Positions 34,961 to 44,740 of a stretch of DNA of 64,000 bases are shown here, piece after piece. The notes below the pieces were generated by a model. It did not search any database and was not told the origin of the DNA. It saw nothing but the letters and a program-made list of their open reading frames with translations. Source of the stretch: Delphinapterus leucas (lineage: Eukaryota; Chordata; Mammalia; Artiodactyla; Monodontidae); NCBI RefSeq assembly GCF_002288925.2, contig NW_022098001.1:15287457-15351456 (forward strand), read 5' to 3'. A program made the position numbers and the translations under genes. The number at the start of each line of letters is the position of its first letter. Position 1 is the first letter of the stretch.

Positions 34961-35513
34961 GTATTTTGCAGTGAGAGAGATATTGAAAACTCATTTTTTT
35001 CTCTCATATGTAACAATGCTTTAAAGTAATAGTTTCTTAGTGAGCTTTGAATCCACCCATAAATGTATCCTGTAATTATAAAACGTGGTGGGCTGCTTTG
35101 TTACTTGCAAATAATAAAATAAAACACAAGGTTGTTCACCAGTTCTTACAAAGCAGGCACCACAGAACTTGCCTGTAACTGTGCTTTTCGCTTCTCAATT
35201 TGCAAAATTGGCTTTATGGGTTCTGTTTCAAAAAACCCAAAGGTAGGAAGAACTGTATAAAGACATTAACAGACTTCATAAATGTCTCTAAAGTTGAATA
35301 TGCATGCACTTATTAAGCCCCTTGGGTGTTGGCATTGTACCTGTAACATCTAAGGCAGCAACACTAACATTTTTCTGGTCTTTTAAAAGTATTTACAAAG
35401 AGGCTTTCGTTAGATGCTTAGAACACATAACTGCAGCGCTGAAAAGATGAAGAAATCGTAAAATTTTCTCCGCTTTTGCGTCTCTTTTCTTAACTCCTGG
35501 GAATCACGAACGT

Positions 35514-36110
35514 TTGTTCAGTGTATTTCGGCTGTTATTTACTGAAGCCTCTCACCGCAGCAACGGGTTAACCCCGAACTTTGTCTCAGAAGCTCTCTCC
35601 CGACCCTTGTTCAGGTTCCCGGCTTGGTTGGAATCTGAGCATGCGCAGGAGCTCAGCGACTCCACGGCGAGCGAGCGCGCTTATGGGAGCCACCTCCCTT
35701 CCCTGGACGACGGGAAGTAGGTGAGCGTCTGGGCGCGTGCGCAAACGTGGCCGGGGCGCCGGGGTGGTGGGTTACGCCTGGAGAGCGCATGGGCAGATAA
35801 ACTGTGCGTCCGTTTGTCCGGAGCAGAGGGGAGAGTGGGCGCCATCTTCTTCTAGGCTCGCTCAGGGGTCTGCCTGTTTTGGGGAGGCTGCTGCGACGAG
35901 GAGTGCACCCCGCCCCCAGCCTTGTGGTTCCGACTCGGCAGCAGCGGTGTGTGTTTATTGCCAAGTGCGAAGCAGTTACCCCTGGGGCGCCGGGGGCTGG
36001 GAGGGGTTGGCGGCCGGGACGGAAGCACAGGGAAAGGCGGGGCCGCGCAAGGAACTAGCGTAGCTTCTGTCGTTAGGGCACCCTCTTTCCTTGCTAAATA
36101 CCGACTCCCC
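35514..36110 (+). promoter_or_regulatory. RBM12B CpG-island promoter
   Basis: CpG-rich stretch (densest 35640-36060) just ahead of the untranslated exons of RBM12B. No TATA box was noticed. Open frames read through it on both strands but match no protein I know and are typical of GC-rich DNA. Confidence 0.7.
35640..35720 (+). other. RBM12B: RBM12B untranslated exon 1 (5' end not defined)
   Basis: A strong donor AAGTAG|GTGAGCG at 35720/35721 sits within the CpG island, as expected for a short non-coding first exon. The 5' boundary is a guess because no transcript data are available. Intron 1 would run to 37054 or 39758. Confidence 0.5.
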
Positions 36111-37054
36111 CGTCCATGTGGTGGTGTGTGTGCACTTGCCAGTCTGCTTGAGAGTGAAGATCTCGAAGGATTGCATAGGTATTTTTTTTCTTTGCTATGT
36201 CATCGTAGTCAGCGGTGGCAGAAAAGCGCTGAAGGCCTGGCTCATTAGGCTTGAGGGGAGCTAAAGTGTTTCAGTTAGATTTGGGGACAGTTCACGCTTT
36301 GGCTAGTTAGGGCGGAATGTTTGCCCTTGGGACGGTGTAACGGAAAGGCACGGAGGTTGGGCGGTACAGGTTAATATGAAGGCTGATTTTTGGCTGAAGG
36401 TCTGGCTACAGCATCGGATCCCACGTAGCAACTTTGGCCTGGTGCGAAAGAAGGAAGCTCTGACCCCTGGGAGTATGGACAAAGGCTTTGGGCTATAGAA
36501 GCAATGCCTTCGGATGATCCGTTTGAGGATGATGGATGTTATGGGAATTCCTGTGCCGTGTGGATTCATCTTCATTTACGGTTCCTACTGGGGACTTGGC
36601 TCTGTGTCGTCATGCCTTTAGTTTTTTATTTTAACCATCTACATTATAAAAGGATAAAAGGCAGATCGTCATAAAGAATCATTGTGGACTGGGGTAGATT
36701 ATTTTCTGCAGGGGAAACTCTTGCGTTTGTGCTTCAAATGTGCTTCATCCTAACTTTAGGTTTTAAGAAATAGTGGCAGTGTTCTCCCCCTCACCATGTC
36801 TGGAAAATGACTTGCTATTCTCTAGTTAAAATAAATGGATCTGAAATAATACCATTTAAATTTAGCCTTCCTACCTTTTCCCTTTCAGTCTTGATGAGAA
36901 GATGCACATTTCGTGGGGTTTTTTTTTTTGATAATGATGATTAAGTGGGATGAATCGTTGGATAAAATTAGCAAAATTATTTAAAATGAGCTTGTTAATT
37001 TCAGCGACTTGCCCTTAAATGAGCTCTTAAGGACCCACTTCCTTCTTTTCATAG

Positions 37055-37120
37055 GTTAGAAGTTCTAACAGATCACTGTCTTTAAACGAACACAGCCACA
37101 AAAATACTTTTGTTGCATTC
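37055..37120 (+). other. RBM12B: candidate alternative untranslated exon of RBM12B
   Basis: 66 bp bounded by CTTCTTTTCATAG and TTC|GTAAGT, both good splice sites. It has no useful reading frame. It could be an optional 5' UTR exon or a chance pair of splice signals. Confidence 0.3.
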
Positions 37121-37481
37121 GTAAGTAGAAAAATTTTAAGTGTAGAGTATTTTAGGGTATTTTTGTGTTTTACTTTTTTGTGTAATGTTCTAAGAATAGA
37201 ATTTCTGGGGAATTTGCTTAAGGAAATAACATGGGAACCACAGGAAAGATGCTCATTTTCAGAGCTGGTTTCTTATAGGTGGTCTCCTAGGTGTGTTTTT
37301 TAGAGGGATAAATGGTACATTACCTTTCTATCTCAAGGGCAGAAAAGTTTAAGCAGTAGTTATATTTGTGGCAAATTAGAAGAAACATTTTATATATTCT
37401 ACTTGAATTGCAATTCACGAATTTGTACTCGTGGAACTACTTAGAATATTGTTTACAAATTAGGGAGGATAAATTATAAGC

Positions 37482-37685
37482 TTTTTTTTTTTGGTGGTAT
37501 GTGGGCCTCTCACTGTTGTGGCCTCTCCCGTTGCACAGCACAGGCTCCGGGCGCGCAGGCTCAGCGTCCATGGCTCACGGGCCTAGCCGCTCCGAGGCAT
37601 GTGGGATCCTCCCGGACCGGGGCACGAACCCGCGTCCCCTGCATCGGCAGGCAGACTCTCAACCACTGCGCCACCAGGGAAGCCC
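37482..37685 (-). mobile_element. CHR-2 type SINE
   Basis: Poly-T, then 'gtgggcctctcactg' and 'accagggaagcccc'. In RBM12B intron 1. Confidence 0.9.
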
Positions 37686-37983
37686 CTATAAGACATTTTT
37701 TGTACTTGGCATTAATTACTCCGTGAAATGTTCTCAGCTTTTTCTGTAGATATATTTCTGTTCCTTTTTGAATTTTTAAGAAAGTTTAGGAGGGACAAAA
37801 TGATGTTTATTACACTGCTTTCTAAAATATTTTAAAAGCGAAAAAGGAGCTAAGTCATTTTGCATAGGAAGAAGTCTTGGAACAGTAATGTGGACAACTA
37901 TTCCAGAAGCCATTTGTAGTTTTTGTTAAAATGTTGGTGTGGATGTTGGTTTGTTGAAGAAACTAAGCTTATACACGTTTTTT

Positions 37984-38022
37984 GGCGGGGGGTGGGGGTG
38001 GGTGGGGGTGGGGTTGGGGAGA
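37984..38022 (+). repeat. G-rich tract, potential G-quadruplex
   Basis: Several runs of 4-6 G separated by single T or TG on the sense strand of RBM12B intron 1. Fits the G3+N1-7 quadruplex pattern. Confidence 0.7.
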
Positions 38023-38571
38023 CAGTGCAGATATTTTCTAATAGACTATTTTTTAGAACGGTTTTTTAGTTTCACAGTAATATTTAGTGGAAGGTAGAAA
38101 GATTTCCCATATGTCCTCTGCCCCTCCCCCCACATACCATGCAAATATTTTATAGTAAAACTCATTAATATTTTTAATATCAGTTTGGCATTGATAATTT
38201 AGATGTGTAAAATGTGCCAGTTAATTTCTTGCTATCCTTGTTAGTTTAGCTTGTAGTTTAAAAAGTAATCTATGGACATTTTTCAAAGGAAAATAAGTCT
38301 TGCAGACCTCAAAGAACATGTTTTCAGACACCACTTTTGTGGATGAGTGGTACTTAGGTGTAAGTACTGAATTAAAACAACCTTTATTTGCACACTAAAA
38401 ACATAAACTTATAATCATTAATTTAGCCAGTCTTAAAAACTTACTTGGTTAAGACTACTTTGTTTGGGTACATCTGAAAGTATTAGATGTAATTTCCTTA
38501 AGGAATATTAAATTCAGATTTTTCAGTTGTTAATACTGATATCCCCAAACATTCCAAACTAATATATTCTT

Positions 38572-38770
38572 TTTTTTTTGCGGTACGGGGTCCTCTCACT
38601 CTTGTGGCCTCTCCCATTGTGGAGCACAGGCTCCGGACGCGCAGGCTCAGCGGCCATGGCTCACGGGCCCAGCCGCTCCGTGGCATGTGGGATCCTCCTG
38701 GACCGGGGCACGAACCCGTGTGCCCTGCATCGGCAGGCGGACTCTCAACCACTGCGCCACCAGGGAAGCC
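38572..38770 (-). mobile_element. CHR-2 type SINE
   Basis: Target-site duplication CCAAACTAATATATTCTT at 38554-38571 and 38771-38788 is perfect over 18 bp, so this is a relatively recent insertion. In RBM12B intron 1. Confidence 0.95.
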
Positions 38771-39758
38771 CCAAACTAATATATTCTTACTATATTTTTA
38801 CCTTTCTACATTTTCATTTGGGTTTCCTTGGTAGAATGCAGGATAGTTGTTTGAAATGGAATAAACATTAGCATCATAAGATTCTGTGTTTATCTGAATG
38901 TTTTCTTTCTGGCTTAAGATGAATTTTACTAGTTTTTTAGGAGTTTAAGATAAGGAGTAGCAATAGTTGAGTGTAAGAGTAGTAGTAATTGAGATTTTAG
39001 ATTTTAGGGATATTTTATTATTTGTCTTATTTATAGTGGAATCAGGAAATTTGGTTCCATGTTTAGAAATGTGAGGTGTATATGTAGAACGTAAAATTGT
39101 GTCCAAATGGTAGCCATTGGTCTTGGATTTATTGCTTTAAAAATTGGTTTTTGAATTTGAAACATTAGTGTTCACTGTATCATTTATTAATTTGATTTGG
39201 TCTTATGTTTTGAAAGGGAGGAGATTTGCAGGAGAGTTGGACATAATGAATTAGATGTTGGTCTTTTCATGGGTGGAAATGAGTAGAAGGTGTTTTGGGA
39301 ATTTTGGGTGTTAAATTGTCATTTTACTTGTAGAACAGTTTTTTTTTTAAAGTGGATATAAAATTCATATACAGTGAAATGCACAGACCTTAAGGATAGA
39401 ATTCATTTAGCCTTGATAAATTTATACAACCATATAACCAACACTCCAATCAAAATATATAACATGTCCATCACCTTTTTCCTCACGTCACTTCCAATCA
39501 AGGACCGATTGTTAAATTTTCAGGTTTTTTGCTTCTAAATAATTTGCCGATGTCTACTTGGAATCTGTACCTTCTTTTTGCTGAAGGATGATTAATTTCC
39601 CCTTGGAACAAAGATAACCATTTCGTAATGCCCTTAGTTGTGCTTCTTATATTGCTTCACTTTTAATAGGTAATTCTGAAGTGAATATCCTAATCTGGCG
39701 TTGTTTAAGATCAATTGCAGGGTCCAAGGATTAATTATATTTCATTTTCTTTCCACAG

Positions 39759-39806
39759 TTAAGTTGCTTTTACAGAATTAACAGGTCTCCAAGAAATAAA
39801 AAAAAG
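39759..39806 (+). other. RBM12B: candidate RBM12B untranslated exon 2
   Basis: 48 bp between a strong acceptor (TTTTCTTTCCACAG) and donor AAG|GTAAGA. It lies 585 bp before the coding exon acceptor, consistent with a 5' UTR exon. Confidence 0.5.
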
Positions 39807-40419
39807 GTAAGATATCCAGAGCTTAAGGCGTTTCACAGAAGCTTGACAAAAAAAAATGCAAAGTAGAATAGTACATCTAGGTACATATGGCTTCTGTACT
39901 TTATGTCTGGTCAGTGGTGCGCTAGTGGTAAGCAGTTTATTATCATGAGCAGCAATTATATACTGACCATAGATGCCTTTTCTAAGTATGTAAAATTCGT
40001 TGTGGTTGGTAAAATTCTTTAATCACCAAAGCTCTCTCTCCCATGTTTCAGTAGAAGATATGTCTGAAAATAGTTTGGTCTTGTTGTGAAGTAGCACTTG
40101 GCAGACTTATAAAGAAGATGTGATATTTTTGATGCTCATACTGTATAGGATAGGTGATAGGAAATGTTTCTTCAAAGTAGCTGGTTTATTTATTTGTATG
40201 TTTAGTTGGGAGAAAGTTTATTCCTTTTTTTCTTTTTAAGAATTAGATACAGTCAGTATCTTTGTGAACTCATGTCTTATTTTCATTTATAAATGCTGAA
40301 GAAGGTAGGAACCAAGTAACTATTAAGCTTAGTTTGGGATTAGGTACTTCAAAAATAAGACTTGCTATTATGTGTACCTTTCTGTCTGCAGGTCATTATT
40401 GCTGTGGTTTGAGCTCAGC

Positions 40420-43404
40420 ATGGCTGTAGTCATCCGTTTACTGGGGCTTCCTTTTATTGCGGGGCCTGTGGATATTCGTCACTTCTTCACGGGATTGACT
40501 ATTCCTGATGGAGGAGTGCATATAATTGGAGGGGAAGTTGGGGAGGCTTTTATTATCTTTGCAACAGATGAAGATGCAAGACGTGCCATAAGTCGTTCAG
40601 GAGGGTTTATCAAGGATTCATCTGTAGAGCTTTTTCTTAGTAGTAAGGCAGAAATGCAGAAGACTATAGAAATGAAAAGAACTGATCGCATGGGAAGAGA
40701 GAGACCAGGATCTGGGGCACCAGGGGTTGGCAGCTTATCTAATTTTGTTGAGGCTATTAAAGAAGAAGCAAGTAATTCTGGATATGGCTCTCCGATTAAT
40801 CAAGATGCTGGGTTTCATACTAATGGTACAGGACAAGGTGATTTAAGGCCAAGAAAGACACGACCATTGAAGGCAGAGAATCCTTACTTGTTTCTACGAG
40901 GCTTGCCTTACTTAGTAAACGAAGATGATGTACGTGTCTTTTTCTCTGGTTTGTGTGTGGATGGAGTAATTTTCTTAAAGCATCATGATGGCCGAAATAA
41001 TGGTGATGCCATAGTAAAATTTGCTTCATGTATCGATGCTTCAGGAGGTCTTAAATGTCATAGAAGTTTTATGGGTTCAAGATTTATTGAAGTAATGCAA
41101 GGCTCGGAACAACAGTGGATTGAGTTTGGAGGTAATGCAGTTAAGGAGGGTGACATTTCTATGAGGACTGAAGAACATTCTCCACCAAGAGGAATTAATG
41201 ATAGACATTTTTGGAAACGATCTCATTCAAAATCTCCCAGAAGAACACGTTCTCGTTCTCCTCTTGGATTTTATGTTCACTTAAAAAATCTGTCCCTAAG
41301 TATTAACAAAAGAGATTTAAGAAATTTCTTTAGAGATACTGATCTGACTAATGAACAGATTAGGTTTTTATATAAGGATGAAAGAAGAACAAGATATGCC
41401 TTTGTGATGTTCAAGACTCTGAAAGACTATAACACTGCTCTGGGTTTACATAAGACTGTTTTACAGTATCGTCCAGTTCATATTGATCCAGTTTCTAGAA
41501 AACAGATGCTGAAGTTCATTGACTGTTATGAAAAGAAAAGACCAGCGTCAACAGAGAAAGAGAGGCTTGGACACGTTTCACAAAAATACTCTCAAGAAGG
41601 CTATTCTGGCCAGAAACTGTGCATATATATAAGAAATTTTCCATTTGATGTTACAAAAGTTGAAGTGCAGAAGTTCTTTGCAGACTTTTCTCTTGCTGAG
41701 GATGACATTTACTTGCTTTATGATGACAAAGGAGTTGGTCTAGGAGAAGCATTGGTGAAATTCAGATCAGAAGAACAGGCCATGAAAGCTGAACATTTAA
41801 ACCGACGAAGATTCTTGGGGACAGAGGTATTGTTAAGGCTCATATCTGAGGTACAAATGCGGGAGTTTGGTGTAAATTTTTCTTCAATGTCCAGTGAGAG
41901 AATGCATGACCATTCACAGTCATGTGACAGAGATGATCATTCCCATTCATTTGACTCAAATGATCTACCATTATACTCGGTTGGCCCTTCTGAAAACTTT
42001 AGGCATCAGCAGGAGGACTTGAGGCAACTGGACAATTTCAAGCATCCCCAGGGGGATTTCCGACCTCCTGAAAGGCGCCCTCCAGAAGACTTTAGGCATT
42101 CCCCAGAGGATTTCAGGCACTCCCCTGAAGACTTCAGGCACCTTCGGGAGGAACACTTCAGGCGGCCTCCTGAGGAGGACTTCAGGCGCTCTTGGGAAGA
42201 GGACTTCAGACACACTCCGGAGGAGGATTTCAGGCACTCTCGGGAGGAGGACTGGAGGCGGCCACCTGAGGAGGATTTCAGGCGGCCTCCCAAGGAAGAC
42301 TTCAGGAGACCCCCTGAGGAGGACTGGAGGCGGGCCCCCCAGGGAGACTTCAGGAGGCCACCTGAGGAGGATTGGAGACGGCCTCCTGAGGAGGACTTCA
42401 GACGGCTTCCCCCGGGGGAATGGAGGCGGCCACCTGAGGAAGACTTCAGGCGGCCCCCTGAGGAGGATTTCAGGCGACTTCCAGAGGAAGACTTCCGGCG
42501 ACCTCCCGAGGAGGACTTCAGGCGGCCCCACGAGGAGGACTTCAGGCGGTCTCCTGAGGAGGATTTCCGGCGTTCTCCCGAGAAGGACTTCAGGCGGCCA
42601 CCTGCGGAACACTTCCGGCGGCCACCCCTGGAGCATTTCCGGAGGCCGCCCCCGGAGCACTTCCGTCGGCCACCTCAGGAGCATTTCCGGCGGCCGCCCC
42701 CAGAGCATTTCAGACGGCCACCCCAGGAGCATTTCAGACGGCCGCCTCAGGAACATTTCAGGCGGCCATCCCAGGAGCATTTCAGGCGCCCCCGAGAGGA
42801 AGATTTTAGGCACTCACTGGATGAAGATTTCAGGGGTCCTCCAGATGAAGACTTTAGGCACCCTCCTGATGAGGACTTCAGGAATCCCCAGGAGGAAGAT
42901 TTTAGAAGCCCTTCCGATGAGGACTTCAGGCGTCTCCCGGAGGAAGACCTCAGGGAAGCTCCAGAGGAGGACCCTAGACTTACTGACAGTTTTAGGCTTC
43001 CTGGTGAGGAGTTTAGGAGCCCCCCTGATGATTTTAGAAGTCATCGCCCTTTTGTGAATTTTGGTCGCCCAGAAGGTGGCAAGTTTGATTTTGGAAAGCG
43101 TAATATGGGAAGTTTTCCTGAGGGGAGATTTATGCCTGATCCAAAATTAAATTGTAATTCAGGTAGAGTAACACCCATTAAGATAATGAATCTTCCATTT
43201 AAAGCTAATGTTAATGAAATTCTAGACTTTTTCCATGGTTACAGAATCATACCTGATTCAGTTTCAATACAGTATAACGAGCAAGGATTACCTACAGGGG
43301 AAGCCATTGTTGCCATGATAAACTACAATGAAGCTATGGCTGCTATTAAAGATCTGAATGATAGGCCAGTTGGCCCCCGCAAAGTTAAGTTAATTTTGCT
43401 CTAG
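40420..43404 (+). CDS. RBM12B: RBM12B, RNA-binding motif protein 12B, single coding exon
   Basis: 994-residue protein, against about 1001 in human, with near-identical ends (MAVVIRLLGLPF... and ...VGPRKVKLILL). It has five RRM domains: about 2-75 (IRLLGLPF, GEAFIIFAT), 154-230 (YLFLRGLPYL, GDAIVKFAS), 282-360 (FYVHLKNLSL, RYAFVMFKT), 400-478 (CIYIRNFPFD, GEALVKFRS) and 917-994 (IKIMNLPFKA, GEAIVAMIN). A short RS-rich patch (RSHSKSPRRTRSRSP) precedes RRM3. Residues about 560-860 are a charged repeat array. RRM order resembles RBM12/hnRNP H-type proteins that bind RNA in the nucleus; the specific targets are not known to me. The frame is open back to 40372, but the acceptor TCTGTCTGCAG ends at 40391 and the ATG at 40420 has A at -3 and G at +4, so that start was chosen. 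Convergent with CIBAR1. Confidence 0.96.
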   Translation: MAVVIRLLGLPFIAGPVDIRHFFTGLTIPDGGVHIIGGEVGEAFIIFATDEDARRAISRSGGFIKDSSVELFLSSKAEMQKTIEMKRTDRMGRERPGSGAPGVGSLSNFVEAIKEEASNSGYGSPINQDAGFHTNGTGQGDLRPRKTRPLKAENPYLFLRGLPYLVNEDDVRVFFSGLCVDGVIFLKHHDGRNNGDAIVKFASCIDASGGLKCHRSFMGSRFIEVMQGSEQQWIEFGGNAVKEGDISMRTEEHSPPRGINDRHFWKRSHSKSPRRTRSRSPLGFYVHLKNLSLSINKRDLRNFFRDTDLTNEQIRFLYKDERRTRYAFVMFKTLKDYNTALGLHKTVLQYRPVHIDPVSRKQMLKFIDCYEKKRPASTEKERLGHVSQKYSQEGYSGQKLCIYIRNFPFDVTKVEVQKFFADFSLAEDDIYLLYDDKGVGLGEALVKFRSEEQAMKAEHLNRRRFLGTEVLLRLISEVQMREFGVNFSSMSSERMHDHSQSCDRDDHSHSFDSNDLPLYSVGPSENFRHQQEDLRQLDNFKHPQGDFRPPERRPPEDFRHSPEDFRHSPEDFRHLREEHFRRPPEEDFRRSWEEDFRHTPEEDFRHSREEDWRRPPEEDFRRPPKEDFRRPPEEDWRRAPQGDFRRPPEEDWRRPPEEDFRRLPPGEWRRPPEEDFRRPPEEDFRRLPEEDFRRPPEEDFRRPHEEDFRRSPEEDFRRSPEKDFRRPPAEHFRRPPLEHFRRPPPEHFRRPPQEHFRRPPPEHFRRPPQEHFRRPPQEHFRRPSQEHFRRPREEDFRHSLDEDFRGPPDEDFRHPPDEDFRNPQEEDFRSPSDEDFRRLPEEDLREAPEEDPRLTDSFRLPGEEFRSPPDDFRSHRPFVNFGRPEGGKFDFGKRNMGSFPEGRFMPDPKLNCNSGRVTPIKIMNLPFKANVNEILDFFHGYRIIPDSVSIQYNEQGLPTGEAIVAMINYNEAMAAIKDLNDRPVGPRKVKLILL
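42088..42980 (+). repeat. RBM12B: 24-bp coding tandem repeat in RBM12B (8-residue unit)
   Basis: About 37 tandem units of the type (P/R)-(E/Q/P)-E-(D/H)-(F/W)-R-R-P. The first three are 7 residues long, the rest mostly 8. Sub-types cluster: EEDFRRP in the first half, QEHFRRP/PPEHFRRP in the middle (about 42600-42790), DEDFR at the end. That pattern suggests local unit duplication. The repeat is rich in Arg and Glu/Asp and probably unstructured. Confidence 0.9.
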
Positions 43405-44020
43405 AGAGCATTTCTAAATTCAGAATTACTTCCCCACAGTATTGATGCAGTAAAATGCATTTTTTTAAGTGTTTACTTTTAACTAATGAAAAGAAACATT
43501 TTAATTTTACCTGTGAATAGAACAAATGTAAATAGTAGAATGTGAATCTGGTTTTCTTTTGCTTGGAAATTGCCGTTCACTTTTTCTAACTTAAAAATAT
43601 ATATGCCTTTTTTTTGACCAGTGGGGGAGAGAACTAATTCCCTGAGTGCATTAATTTTTGTTGATGTCATGGGTAAACGTCAAGACTTGTATAGTAGAAC
43701 TGTATTTGGGGAAGATAAGTTTTATATTCACTTTTGTTTCCATTCTGTAGTCTACATCTTTTTACTCAAACTGTATAAGGAAATGGTCAGTGACTGATTG
43801 TTCAGGGTTAGCATTTTCATTGCTAACTGCCTGCAGAATTAATGCCCTCTTCCTTGTCTGAGATATTACTGTTAAGCCTCCCCTTAATCATAAATAGTTC
43901 AAAATTGACAGACTGTGAACTTGAAATTTACTTATGTAAAAAGCTTAGGAAATTCTTAAAACTTCGATGATCATAACTTTCAAAATTTTATAAAAATAAA
44001 ATTGCAACTGAATAAACCAA
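43405..44020 (+). other. RBM12B: RBM12B 3' UTR (proximal part) with candidate poly(A) signals
   Basis: AT-rich sequence after the stop codon without further coding frames. AATAAA occurs at 43995-44000 and 44011-44016, and again at 44225-44230. Which one is used cannot be told from sequence. Confidence 0.4.
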
Positions 44021-44489
44021 CTAATTGTATTTGTATAAAGAGAAAAAAATATTACAGCTTCTTTTGTGAAGGTTTCCAACAGCTGTATAAGGTAATATTT
44101 ATGACAGGAGAGACCAAACATTCTGTAATAATAGTGTATTAGTGCTGTGTATAGTTCTGTGGTTTCTTCCAACATCTCATCAACCAAACTGATAAGATTT
44201 ACTCAAAATACTTAAAGACAAAAAAATAAAAAAGTAATTATAGGTACAAGGGGACTTTCAGGCTTATGCTGGTAAGAATCTGATAAATGGACATAGTTTG
44301 TTTCTAGGAAGAATTTACTGATGATTCATATAACTTGTATTTTTCAAATTAGGTTCTCATCTCTTAATTTCAAAACTTTTTATCCGAAGACTCAATGACT
44401 AAATATAACAAGACTTTTGTGAGGTTGAATTTTGACTTCATTGATATTTGACATTTAGACATTTTGCAAATACTGGATTTGATTTTCTA

Positions 44490-44740
44490 TACCATCATAA
44501 TGTTAATGCTTACATTGGGCACTTACTATGTGCTAGGCAGTATAAGTACTTTACATGCATAATGTCAATCTTAATTATTCCCTAAGCAGCTTAAGAGTAT
44601 TTAGCGCTATTTCACAAATGAGATAATGAAATTCAGAGAGTTTAAGTTACTTGCCTAAAGTCATAGCTAGTAAATCATGGAGCCAGTTTCAACCCAGACA
44701 GACTACACACTCCAGTTCATGCTCTTAATACTTTTGCCTG
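44490..44740 (-). mobile_element. MIR SINE
   Basis: Reverse MIR text ('ttactatgtgctaggcag', 'aagttacttgcctaaagtc'). Downstream of RBM12B. Confidence 0.65.

Larger units (their letters stand above)
22331..35513. other. intergenic region between TMEM67 and RBM12B
   Basis: No gene seen. Apart from the repeats listed, stretches such as 22331-23480, 24821-26570, 31136-32510 and 33450-34380 show nothing I can name. No hairpin resembling a microRNA or tRNA-like fold was recognised, but folding was not computed. Confidence 0.6.

Noticed and set aside
35653..36248. Overlapping frames of about 100 codons on both strands
   Set aside because: CpG-island sequence has few stop codons; no known protein similarity and the region fits a promoter and untranslated exon.
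41971..42813. 280-codon open frame on the minus strand
   Set aside because: It is antisense to the RBM12B 24-bp repeat; a repeat length divisible by three without antisense stops keeps the frame open. The product is a low-complexity shadow.
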